Made by a program: the position numbers and the translations under genes. DNA of 64,000 nucleotides from Paralithodes platypus (Eukaryota > Arthropoda > Malacostraca > Decapoda > Lithodidae): assembly GCA_032716605.1 (NCBI GenBank), contig CM064519.1, forward strand, positions 16,254,259-16,318,258. Reading direction: 5' to 3'. A model generated the notes under the pieces. That model did not search any database and had not been told where the DNA came from. It saw nothing but the letters and a program-made list of their open reading frames with translations. Each line of letters opens with the position of its first letter. Positions within the stretch are counted from its first letter, which is position 1. Below are positions 55,620-64,000 of the stretch, piece after piece.

Positions 55620-57794
55620 AATACGAACTGAAAATTCAGACTATGCACAATCAGTAACATCCAACTCTAATACTCTTAAGGTGTTTTATGAAAATGCTCG
55701 TAGCATACGCAATACATTTTCAGATCTAGAGGAAATCGTGTTTCCAGAACATTATGATATAATCGGCATTACAGAATCTTGGTTAAATACGGAAGACAGA
55801 CTTTTTAGCCGAATATACGCTTCCTGGGTTATACAATGTTTGAGAAAAGTCGGATCAATAGAAATGGAGGAGGAGTTCTGTTTTTTATAAAGGAAAGTCT
55901 TAATCCCGTCTTCATGTCAAAACCTCAAATTGCGAATATAGACACATCTTACGTACTATTAAATAATAAACGAGGAACTAAAGTAACACTAGCTTTATTA
56001 TACAGACCCCCATCCCAGTCAGTGCAAACTGACAGTGAAATTTATGAACAAATTGCAGAAATAACTAACATACAAGATACCGTAATTCTTGGCGATTTCA
56101 ACTTACCCGTGACTAAATGGGGCGATATTCTTACTTCACACTCTGGACACGACCTCTATGCTAACTTGCAAGAGATTTCACTTTTTCAATTTGTACAATC
56201 TCCGACCCGTGGTAATAATGTGCTTGACTTTGTACTCGCAACAAAAGAAGAATCAATAGAGAATTTGAATGTTGGTGATGAATTCAGTAACAGCGACCAT
56301 CGTACGATAACTTTCACTTTAAAGTTTACTAGTAACAAATCAAATAGCAGCATTGAGAAAGCCCCTAATTTCAAGAAAGCAAATTTTCATAAACTTAAAT
56401 CAAAGCTTAAAGAAACTGACTGGAGCTTTCTGACTAACAATAACGACATAAATACATCTTGGGAGTGTTTCACAACCACTTACCTTAAGGCAGTGCAAGA
56501 CTGCATACCATCGAAAATACGGCGTCCAGGCCATAATGATAAGCCCAAATGGTGGAATAAAGATATTTCAGACTGTCTGCTTGCTAAAAAATTTGCTAAT
56601 GATAGATTAAAATCCTCGCAAAATGACGAAGAACGGGTGAAATTTGTAGAGCTACGACGCAAAGCCAAAAAGTTAATTAAGCAAAGTAAAAAGACCCTGG
56701 AGTTACATGTTGCGAATCAAAGTAAAACAAACCCGAAAGAATTCTATAGTTATATCAGAAAGAAAAAAGTAGTTACTTCAACTGTTGGGCCGTTAGTCGA
56801 TGAAAATGGAGAATACACCAAAGACGAAGTACAAATGAGTAATGCCCTCAATACCTTCTTTGCATCAGTTTTTACAACCGAAGACCTCGGTGATATCCTT
56901 ACACCATCGCCGATTCAGATTGATAATTCAGATGTTCTAAGCAATATCACCGTTACAGAGAGAGAAGTATTGAATTGTTTAGATAAACTCAAGGTAAATA
57001 AAACGCCTGGACCTGATACAATCTCACCTAGAGTTCTAAAGGAAGCTAAGGATGAGCTCTCCAAACCACTGATATTGCTATTCAATGAATCCTTGCAGTC
57101 TGGGACTATGCCTGATCAGTGGAAGCTAGCCAACATAACACCGATATTCAAAAAAGGCAGCAAATCCCTACCCAGTAACTATCGTCCAATTAGCTTAACC
57201 TCAATTGTATGTAAAATGCTAGAAACGGTCATAAGAGACAGACTCGTAAATCACTTAGAGGCAAATAACTTACTTAAAGATACTCAACACGGCTTTTGTA
57301 AAAAACTTTCCTGTTTAACAAACCTCTTAGACTTCTTCCACGATATCCTCAACCTCTACGATGAGAGTAAAGCTGTAGATATTATATACCTTGATTTTCA
57401 AAAGGCCTTTGACAAAGTTCCCCACAAACGTTTACTGCTAAAACTAAAAGCGCATGGAATACAAGACGGTGTGTTGAAATGGATAGAAAATTGGCTCAGC
57501 GACAGAAAGCAAAGAGTAGTCATAAACGGTAAGGCATCTAAATGGACCAATGTAAGTAGCAGGGTACCCCAGGGATCGGTACTAGGACCAATTCTCTTTC
57601 TAATTTACATAAACGACATAGATGAGGGTCTCACCTGTACAATCTCAAAATTTGCTGACGATACAAAAATTGCAAATAGCGTACTCTCAAAAGATCAAGT
57701 TGACGATATGCAACACAATCTAGATAAATTGTCATGTTGGGCCCAAATTTGGCAAATGAGTTTCAATGCGGATAAATGTAAAGTACTACATTAA
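55620..57794 (+). CDS. CR1-like ORF2: endonuclease and RT, 5' part
   Basis: 55681-55890 gives the N-terminal endonuclease block (VFYENARSIRN, IIGITESWLN). Two single-base frameshifts near 55805 and 55830 move into the frame 55836-57794 (652 codons). There the remaining EN motifs appear: NGGGVLFFIKE, VILGDFNLPVTKW, SNSDHRTITF. The RT region follows with KLKVNKTPGPDTISPRVLK, SNYRPISLTSIVCK, IIYLDFQKAFDKVPHKRLLL, RVPQGSVLGPILFLIYINDI and a catalytic box FADD rather than YADD. The frame ends where element E is inserted, just after NADKCKVLH. Codon use is AT-rich, unlike the GC-richer family 1. Confidence 0.87.
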
Positions 57795-58170
57795 AATGTA
57801 AAACTTTCAAACTAAACAAACCAAAATTGGGACAAGGACAATATAAAGTCAAATTAAATTATCAAAATCGCTATGTGGAAACAACGCTTACTAAAATGAA
57901 AATTATTAAATAAAAGAACACAATCCACCACATAGGGTGTACATTACTACATGAGCAAGTTAATCTGTTTCCCAAGCAAACTAATCGCACATATAACAAC
58001 GCACTATCGTCACGTTAAAGGAAGTAGTCAAGTTTGGGAAGTCCGGGACGTTCTGGCAAATTTGACTAAACTCTGCATGAATAAAGAAACTACATGTTAA
58101 ATGTCAAAATATTATTTAAAATCAAATTTGCAACATGACAAGACCTTAACAATAGTACAAAATACATATC
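57795..58170. mobile_element. Dispersed 0.37-kb element E, copy 3, inside ORF2
   Basis: TAAAATGTAAAACTTTCAAAC ... ACAATAGTACAAAA is flanked by TACAT on both sides (before 57795 and at about 58166-58170). Removing it joins the ORF2 codons for ...KVLH and IGYLNEKA... in frame, which proves an insertion with a probable 5-bp target duplication. Confidence 0.88.
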
Positions 58171-58857
58171 GGATACCTAAATGAGAAAGCAAACTATTCG
58201 ATGAATGGCACTCAGCTTAAGAATGTAAACAAAGAAACCGATCTGGGAGTAACAATATCGAGTAACCTAAAACCGAGTCAACAATGTTCAGAAGGTGTTA
58301 TTAAGAAGGCAAACAAAATAATTGGCTTTATAGGCAGGTCATTTGAGCATAAATCCAAAGAAGTTATCCTAACCCTTTACAATTCCTTAGTCCGCCCTCT
58401 TCTGGAATACTGCGTTCAATCCTGGTGCCCTTATTACCAAAAAGATATAAACAAGCTAGAACGAGTTCAACGTAGAGTTACCAAAATGATACCTAGCCTA
58501 AAGAACAAACCATACGAAGAGCGTCTTAGAGAATTAAATCTATTTCCTTTAACCCAGCGCAGATTAAGAGGCGACTTAATTAAAGTGTTCAAAATCATCA
58601 AAGGCATTGACAATATGAACTGTAGTAAGTACTTCACTATCGACCAATCTAATTACACGCGGGGAAACGGTTGCAAAATTATTGGTAAATATTTTAACTC
58701 ACACGAATCTAAGAATTTCTTCTTCAATCGAGTTGTCAACTTGTGGAATGGGCTTCCCCGAGACGTTATAGACTGCAGCACCGTTGATTCATTTAAACTC
58801 CGCTTAGACAAATATCTCGCATCAAACCCGCGACCGACTGCGTTTGTAAATGAATAA
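58171..58857 (+). CDS. CR1-like ORF2, C-terminal part after the insertion
   Basis: It continues the RT protein directly: IGYLNEKA, LGVTISSNLKPSQQC, LYNSLVRPLLEYCVQSWCPY, ERVQRRVTKMI, then LWNGLPRDVIDC and SFKLRLDKYL before the stop at 58857. It keeps frame with the part before element E once that element is removed. Confidence 0.87.
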   Translation, partial: GYLNEKANYSMNGTQLKNVNKETDLGVTISSNLKPSQQCSEGVIKKANKIIGFIGRSFEHKSKEVILTLYNSLVRPLLEYCVQSWCPYYQKDINKLERVQRRVTKMIPSLKNKPYEERLRELNLFPLTQRRLRGDLIKVFKIIKGIDNMNCSKYFTIDQSNYTRGNGCKIIGKYFNSHESKNFFFNRVVNLWNGLPRDVIDCSTVDSFKLRLDKYLASNPRPTAFVNE

Positions 58858-59139
58858 CTTTATTTTATCCCCCCCCCTCAGTTACTAACCCATCTGTCCC
58901 CTACTAACTTCCTAATCCTGCCACGGATATTAGTTCTAGGGCAGTAGTTCCCTTTCCAATGTTCCCTTACCCACTCTAAACCACTGTTTGGACACTTGAT
59001 CCTCAGTGTTTTGGAGGACAAGCAGCCTAGAAGGGTCACTAGATCTGTTGTTGCTTGATTTCCTTTGTACTCCTTTGTACTCCTACCACCCCAGAGCACC
59101 TTACGACATTACTAGCGTCTCAAAGACCTGGGTTATTGC

Positions 59140-59340
59140 TTAAGGGGGGATGGGTGTATTTATTTGCACATTTGTGTATCTTTTTATCATTAGTTTCCTC
59201 CCTAGAACTCCATCAAGCTTAACAAAAAAAACATTCCCAGGATCCTCCTTCAACATAAATTTGTAAATTTTTCGACAGAAAAATTTCCCGGCCGAAGGCC
59301 GTTTGGTGTTGGTGTTGGGGTTGGTGTAGTGCTCGTGGGG
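59140..59340 (-). mobile_element. MITE family A copy A12, truncated, then GGTGTT repeats
   Basis: TTAAGGGGGGATGGG at 59140 and the right half of the family, up to CGGCCGAAGGCCG at 59299, then replaced by GTTGGTGTTGGGGTTGGTG. The GGCGAGCG module half is missing. Confidence 0.75.
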
Positions 59341-60092
59341 CTTACTGGCAGATTTCGGCATAACAATTACCCAATGACAAGATAATAGGCATCATCGTAA
59401 CTAAAACCAAAAATATCAATGGCCATAACTTTTTCTTATGGTGGAGTCACACAAACTCTTTTTTTTTCAGAAAGTTTGGTCGTTTAGCTTCTAAAGAAAA
59501 TATTTTGAAGAATTCAGCAAATCTATATTTTCTCTCCTAGTTGTCGATACCAAAGTCGAAGTGCCCTTTCATAATTCTAAAGCTGCCATAGGTGCCAATT
59601 TTAGATTCCCATAACTATTGCTTCTTTCCTTGCTTGGGTCGGGAAGGTAGCGTTGGGTAGGGGATGCGGATAATCAAGTATTATACTTTCGGTTATACAA
59701 ATGTTTTCCCAAGTAGCTAGTATAATACTACATGATAGTCTTGCGACAGTGAACAGTGACTATAGGAAAACACCGACTCAAGTTAGCAAGGGAAGGTTTC
59801 AAAATAGGACTCATCGTTCAATTAAATTTATACCACATATCGAACGAACTGTACAGAAATGCATAATATATATTACAAGAGATTTATATAGATACACAGA
59901 TATTACTATCCCTGCGAGGATTTAATCAGAGAGAGTGAGAGCGAGAGCAAGCGAAAAACCGAGAGTGAGAGCGAGAGCTAGTGAGAAAGGACAAGCAATA
60001 AATTGAACCACTCTAAAAGACTCAAACTTTGAATCTGCTCACCTGGTCCGCTGGACTATGAGCACTCTCCTGGTACCAGCGGGTGGAGTGAC
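59341..60092. other. 3' flank of the SLC22 gene, no ORF
   Basis: Holds the presumed 3' UTR of the upstream SLC22 gene (adjacent to its stop codon at 60093). Purine-rich GAGAGTGAGAGCGAGAGC at about 59933-59985. I could not fix a polyadenylation signal. Confidence 0.4.
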
Positions 60093-60224
60093 TTATCCCT
60101 CCAGAGCCGCCACAGTGTCTGGCAGGCTGGTGTCCTTGGTCTCCCACAGCGGCAGTACGGACAGCCCCGCCACACAGGCACTGCCACCGAAGATGACCGA
60201 TATGGCCCAGGGATAGGTAGAGTC
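60093..60224 (-). CDS. SLC22-type transporter, last coding exon with stop
   Basis: Acceptor TTTTCTCCCCAG just right of 60224; 43 codons then TAA at 60095-60093. The peptide has the last membrane segment (WAISVIFGGSACVAGL) and the short cytoplasmic tail (LPLWETKDTSLPDTV). SLC22 proteins typically end LPET-x-x-x-x-LPDT-x-x-x-x-E, and this matches with LPLWET...LPDTVAALEG. Phase 0 joins the exon at 61152. Neighbouring exons complete membrane segments 7 to 12. Confidence 0.9.
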   Translation of the reverse strand, partial: DSTYPWAISVIFGGSACVAGLSVLPLWETKDTSLPDTVAALEG

Positions 60225-60882
60225 CTGGGGAGAAAACGTGAATTAAAATCTATCTCTCTCCTACATCATATCTATAACCCGAATCATACGTTTCCCCCTC
60301 ATTTATCCAAGATTTTCTCTCACCCACTTCCTATAAAATTAGTCTCTCCCACCTCAAATACATTTAGTCACCCTCCTGTACACTCCCCCTTACCCTCTCT
60401 TCCTTTTCACAGGCACAAGACCAGCCTGGACCTATCAGTAACTCAAAATTCCTGAGAAAGTACACCTATGTCACACTCCCTCCCGACTACCTCCCCTACC
60501 ATTCCCGTCACAAATATACAGTTTCACACTGGATATCTCGTCCTTACACCTATTTTTAGTTTTTCAATGTTAACATGTTCATTATTCAAGTAAAATATAT
60601 GCATATGGAGTAGTAATATTGCTTAATATGGTAAATATAACAATTTTTTTCAGAATTTAAGGTAATATATTTGCATGGGTGGTACTTTGAAGACATCAAT
60701 GACATTCTCCTCAGGTTAAATTATAATTAAATTTGCTATGGTTATCCTTCATAGAGAGCTTTATAGGAGAAAGAAAAATGCTACAGATAATAATGAATGA
60801 TGAGGATCATTATGATATATCAACCTATCAATATGGATGCCCATTGTAAATATAAATATACTGTATAAGTAATTGCGAGTCG

Positions 60883-60985
60883 GTCACCAGTGCCACCAAG
60901 AAAGCACACATCCCCTGGAAGGACATCTCTTTAGAGTTTAGCTCTAGCCCATACAGGGCATCCACAATGATGTGCAGAAAGATAT
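60883..60985 (-). pseudogene. Decayed duplicate of an SLC22 exon inside an intron
   Basis: Minus-strand codons LYGLELNSKEMSFQGMCAF resemble LYGLELNPTEIRSQGMCAF of the true exon (61152-61336). Flanks are diverged and the RAGGIVAPFI part is missing. No clean acceptor is visible upstream. There is no internal stop in the 103-base core. It may be a degenerating duplicated exon; a used alternative exon is less likely because the deleted residues form part of a membrane segment. Confidence 0.65.
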
Positions 60986-61151
60986 ACTGTAGAGATTCGC
61001 AGGCAAGAGGAAAGTAGAGAATTAATCGGAAATACAAAATGAGAGGTAGGGAAGAAAAGTGTCTAAGATAGGGAGAAATAGTCGAAGCTGGAGAGAGAGA
61101 GAATGTGTATGTGTATGTGTGCATTTACAAAATAGATAAAATCATATTTAC

Positions 61152-61336
61152 CAGTGCGGCCATAATGAAGGGAGCGACAATGCCCCCCGCTCTGGATGCC
61201 ACCATGAAGGCACACATCCCCTGGCTGCGGATCTCGGTGGGATTCAGTTCCAGCCCGTACAGGAACACCATGTTGATGGTACAAGTGGCTGCCATCTTGC
61301 CTATCATTATCAGGGTTACGGACAACCAGTGATGCT
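61152..61336 (-). CDS. SLC22-type transporter, penultimate exon
   Basis: Acceptor TTTACATTTCAG right of 61336, donor GTAAAT at 61151. Encodes HHWLSVTLIMIGKMAATC, then the membrane segment 10-11 region with FLYGLELNPTEIRSQGMC and ASRAGGIVAPFIMAAL. The E-L-x-P-T-x-x-R motif and R-x-G-G-I-x-A-P are diagnostic of SLC22 and other MFS sugar-porter-like transporters. Start phase 2 completes the Glu codon with the G of the preceding exon; end phase 0. Confidence 0.92.
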
Positions 61337-61385
61337 CTGAAATGTAAACGTTATCAGTACATTTCTTTAGCATTATTAGAATCTT

Positions 61386-61885
61386 TGAACCATCTTTCCC
61401 TTCTCCTATGACTTAAAGGAGGCTGGTTGAGTTTTTGGTCGATTTTTTAATTTATAAATTATTTTCTAGTTTCCTCCCTATACTAGACCTCCATCACACT
61501 TATAACAACCCCAGGATCACCTTTCAAGATATTTGTAAAAAAAATCGGTAGAAAAATTCCCGGCCAAAGGCCGGTTCCTCATAAACCACAGGCTTGCTAT
61601 CGCTCGCCAGGAAAAATAGACACCTAAATGACACGGTCTTAATATTGACATAAAAAAAGGGGCGAAAGGTCTTAAAATCACCAAACTAATAGGGCTAAGC
61701 ATGAGGGAGAAAGGTGTCCAGAAAAAACTACCATCTCCCCTTAAATTGCTTCAAACTCCATGTGTCCAGGCATGCTGGCTCTAACATTACCTGATTTTGG
61801 TTCGGTCACTCTTTCAACTCTGGGTAGGCACTAGTCACAGGCAGTTTGGCCTTTTGTCTCACTCATCCACATAGAAGAAAAACTA
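61386..61885 (+). mobile_element. Retrotransposon family 1, 3' fragment containing MITE A13
   Basis: GAACCATCTTTCCCTTCTCC and TATGAC before the MITE; ATTGCTTCAAACTCCATGTG, the 3' UTR and CACATAGAAGAAAAA after it. Lies in an SLC22 intron, opposite in strand to the gene. Confidence 0.85.
61413..61744 (-). mobile_element. MITE family A copy A13, with readable empty site
   Basis: TTAAAGGAGGCTGG at the left, CCATCTCCCCTTAA at the right. The host retrotransposon sequence in other copies reads TATGACTTAAATTGCTTC; here it reads TATGAC-TTAA-element-TTAA-ATTGCTTC. TTAA is therefore the target duplication. Confidence 0.92.
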
Positions 61886-62008
61886 AATAAAGCAAAGTTC
61901 TGAACCATCTAAGCTATACAGTAATTATGCATTGTATTGCCACATTATATTTCGATACTGCTTCAAATATGTGCGTCGCCATTTATGCTTATAACTGTAT
62001 ACACTCAC

Positions 62009-62268
62009 CACTTGGTATGAGAGGCTGAGCAAGAAGAGCAACGGCACTGAGAGCGTAGCCAGACATTATCAGCTTCTTACGACCCACGCGCCCTGCCAGA
62101 GGTACGATAAGGGTCGACCCGGGAAGCTCCATGGCTCCTGAAATGGCGACGTATACGAAGGGGTCCACCTCCATCGCTGACGCTCCCAGGGTCAGGCCGA
62201 AGAACAGCATCGACACGACAAATTGGTTCAAGCAGGTTACCAGTGTAATCAGTCGCATCTTTGGAGTT
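62009..62268 (-). CDS. SLC22-type transporter, exon for membrane segments 7-9
   Basis: Acceptor GTTACTACACAG right of 62268 (an alternative AG at 62260 would start at ATG 62258); donor GTGAGT at 62008. Peptide: TPKMRLITLVTC, FVVSMLFFGLTLGAS (segment 7), AISGAMELPGSTLIVPLAG (segment 8), GRVGRKKLIMSGYALSAV (loop 8-9 MFS signature G-R-x-G-R-(R/K) and segment 9). The end phase 1 fits 61336. The start is phase 1 (one base A), which does not fit the phase-0 end of the exon at 63927; see findings. Confidence 0.9.
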
Positions 62269-63926
62269 CTGTGTAGTAACATTAAAATAGTATAAACAAA
62301 TTAATACAAGAACAATTTAAAAAATAAACTCAAATAGCAGACTGACAGATAGACAATCGCATAAACTCAAAATTGAGCCGAACAATTAATTTGGGGCAAG
62401 CGATGGGTTAAAATGGGGAATGAGGTTAATCAGATGTTAGCCAAAGCAATAATGTCTATTCTTGTACGAAATTAATGTACTGACTAAGATCTTTCAAAAT
62501 CTGTTCATTAGTATATTTGACAATCTGCTTACAGACACCCACATAATCTCCACAAACTTAATTTGACAGAATAAGATAACGAGGACAAAATTTCACAATG
62601 GAAACACTAAAGATTAAAAGAGTTATTATACTTTCTGTACACTCTGATGTCATAATCTCTAACCCACTCATAAGAATTCGTGGACCTCTTATGTTTTTCT
62701 GTATGCATTTTTAATTATCTCGATTGATTTTTGGATAGAGCTTGCTTTTCAATAAATAGTATTATTTTGTACTTGATGCATAGACAATTATGTATTCATA
62801 CATTCGTTTCCATAGCTAGAAATAGGTGAAGTCCCCGAACATTATGAGTGGGCTAGAGCCAATGGCATCCGAGCCTACATACCCACCTAAAAAGAATGAA
62901 AACTTGGTCGCATATCACTCTAACCCAATTCTTTGGTGGAGACTTAGCCATTCTGATCGTCTTGCACCAAACTCCCTATATTGAAAGAAAATTAGCAACA
63001 TTGCTCATTATATTCAGTAGTGGTTTGTGTGTGTACGTGTGTAGTGGGTTTTCCATGTACCAGAACCGTCCTTTAAGTTATTCATTCTGATCGTGACTTC
63101 ATATGATGTAATCAATGTTACACCCATAGTAACCATTATAGGGCTAAAATGTCTTTCGAATGGATCTCCAATAAGACTCATGAAAGTTGGCAGTAAGTGT
63201 TGTGTTAGCGGGTGTACCGCGCGCTTAGTTTACCAAAGTCGCACGCTGGCAATTACGTTCGCGTCTAATTATATTTTACAAAATTATACCACAGTTAGCA
63301 GTTATTTGTCCCCTGCTGGTAATATATATTATGATAAGCTATGGAGGGGTAAAGCACCCTATTATTGTATCAACAGCCAGTAATAAAATAATTGACTCAA
63401 CAACTGGCCGTGGGATAAAAAGCCTCACTGCCTCCATTACTTATTGTCATCATCATATAGATTAACAACAGGTGGCCGTGGGATAATAATCAGTCAAACT
63501 CGACGCGATCATAACTGCGAGAGTATGACTTATGTAAATCAAGCGATCTTACTAGGGTTTCATATTACTGTAGATATTAGGCTAAAATCCATTTTTTGTA
63601 TTGTGAAAAAAAGAAAAAAAAATACCATCCCCATTTTTTCTATGTGTATGTACAAAGACAGGCTACCTGTAACGAGTGTCGCCTGCAAAGCCAAAACAGT
63701 GACAGACAAATTTAAGGTACGTTGGGGTCAACATGCCTGAACACCCTAAGTCTGAACAATGTGGATGTGTATACAAATAATGGCATGCATATTATTACAC
63801 TATATAGATGCATTCACATTTCGTGTCATATTACAAAATAGTGTTAGCATATATACAGAAAATCTATGGAGTCAAAATATTATTGCAAAAAAGTTTGTTG
63901 AAAGATTGGTTTGGGCAGCCTGTTAC
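62269..63926. other. SLC22 intron, with a retrotransposon 3' scrap
   Basis: No exon located with confidence. 63635-63740 is a diverged family-1-like 3' terminus on the minus strand (TTTCTATGTGTATGTACAAAGACAGGC). The repeated GGCCGTGGGATAA at 63398 and 63472 is unexplained. A small missing exon may lie here. Confidence 0.5.
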
Positions 63927-64000
63927 CTGTCGTCTCATGGTGTCCATGATGTTTCCCAGGACGTGATCGGGAGGTAGGCTGACGTTGTTCCACCTGGCAG
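63927..64000 (-). CDS. SLC22-type transporter, exon for the central loop (partial at window edge)
   Basis: Minus-strand codons ARWNNVSLPPDHVLGNIMDTMRRQ up to a GTAACA donor at 63926. This is the intracellular loop between membrane segments 6 and 7; SLC22 proteins typically have A-A-x-x-N-x-x-x-L-P-x-x-x-L here. The exon continues beyond base 64000. Confidence 0.8.

Larger units (their letters stand above)
54680..59090 (+). mobile_element. CR1-like retrotransposon with esterase ORF1, EN-RT ORF2
   Basis: Nearly full-length element: leader, ORF1 (54850-55615), ORF2 (55620-58857, interrupted by element E), 3' UTR. The 3' part ends near 59085 with a short direct repeat, CCTTTGTACT twice; CR1 elements end in short tandem motifs rather than poly(A). 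ORF1 with an esterase and the LWNGLP...FKLRLDKYL C-terminus are CR1-group features (family knowledge). Confidence 0.82.

Noticed and set aside
63093..63383. Plus ORF of 96 codons with a CC-x-x-x-C motif
   Set aside because: It looks superficially like a THAP finger start, but the following spacing and conserved residues are missing; it lies in an intron of the opposite-strand gene.

Overview
This is a window of animal (eukaryotic) nuclear DNA, not a bacterial region. It has GT-AG introns, abundant dinucleotide and tetranucleotide microsatellites, several classes of non-LTR retrotransposon, tRNA-derived SINE-like pieces, Mutator-like (MULE) transposase relics with PHD and FLYWCH fingers, and hundreds-of-bases fold-back elements inserted at TTAA. 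The mix suggests an invertebrate, most likely an arthropod such as a crustacean. That assignment is inference: no species-specific gene is present.

Only two host genes can be supported, both on the minus strand and both SLC22-type major facilitator transporters (organic cation/carnitine transporter-like). Four 3' exons of one gene lie at 64000-60093 and end in a stop codon; its 5' part is outside the window. The first two coding exons of a second gene lie at 3486-893, starting with an ATG in a good Kozak context; the rest lies left of base 1. The two genes are head-to-tail, so the window is the spacer of a probable tandem SLC22 cluster.

The 56 kb between them, and the introns, are transposable-element strata. 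(1) Retrotransposon family 1 (CR1/L2-like): one long copy at 15.58-18.15 kb with an 842-codon ORF, plus about ten fragments. (2) A minus-strand retrotransposon with a YVDD reverse transcriptase at 10.66-12.58 kb. (3) A large retrotransposon at 35.84-39.77 kb encoding a 2A-like DIESNPGP motif, a PHD-type finger, an AP endonuclease and a reverse transcriptase. It has a 5'-truncated minus copy at 50.32-52.88 kb with an 11-bp target duplication, and an internally deleted derivative at 46.9-47.24 kb. (4) A CR1-like element at 54.7-59.1 kb with an SGNH/GDSL esterase ORF1 and an EN-RT ORF2 split by a 0.38-kb insertion. (5) RTE-like 3' ends. (6) Two decayed MULEs at 40.85-42.66 and 43.86-47.47 kb.

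Three fold-back/MITE families dominate the small-scale structure. Families A (about 0.33 kb, 13 copies) and C (about 0.38 kb, 3 copies) both end in TTAA and share an internal module around GGCGAGCGATAGCGAGCC. Family B (about 0.21 kb, at least 10 copies) is an imperfect palindrome ending in TTAACCC. Many are nested, so relative insertion order can be read. Further single fold-backs are at 3.08, 4.80, 20.89 and 23.73 kb. Tandem repeats include a 1.69-kb AGCC array (13.68-15.37 kb), a 0.9-kb ~20-bp minisatellite (27.2-28.1 kb) and others. The long ORFs inside these arrays are not genes.
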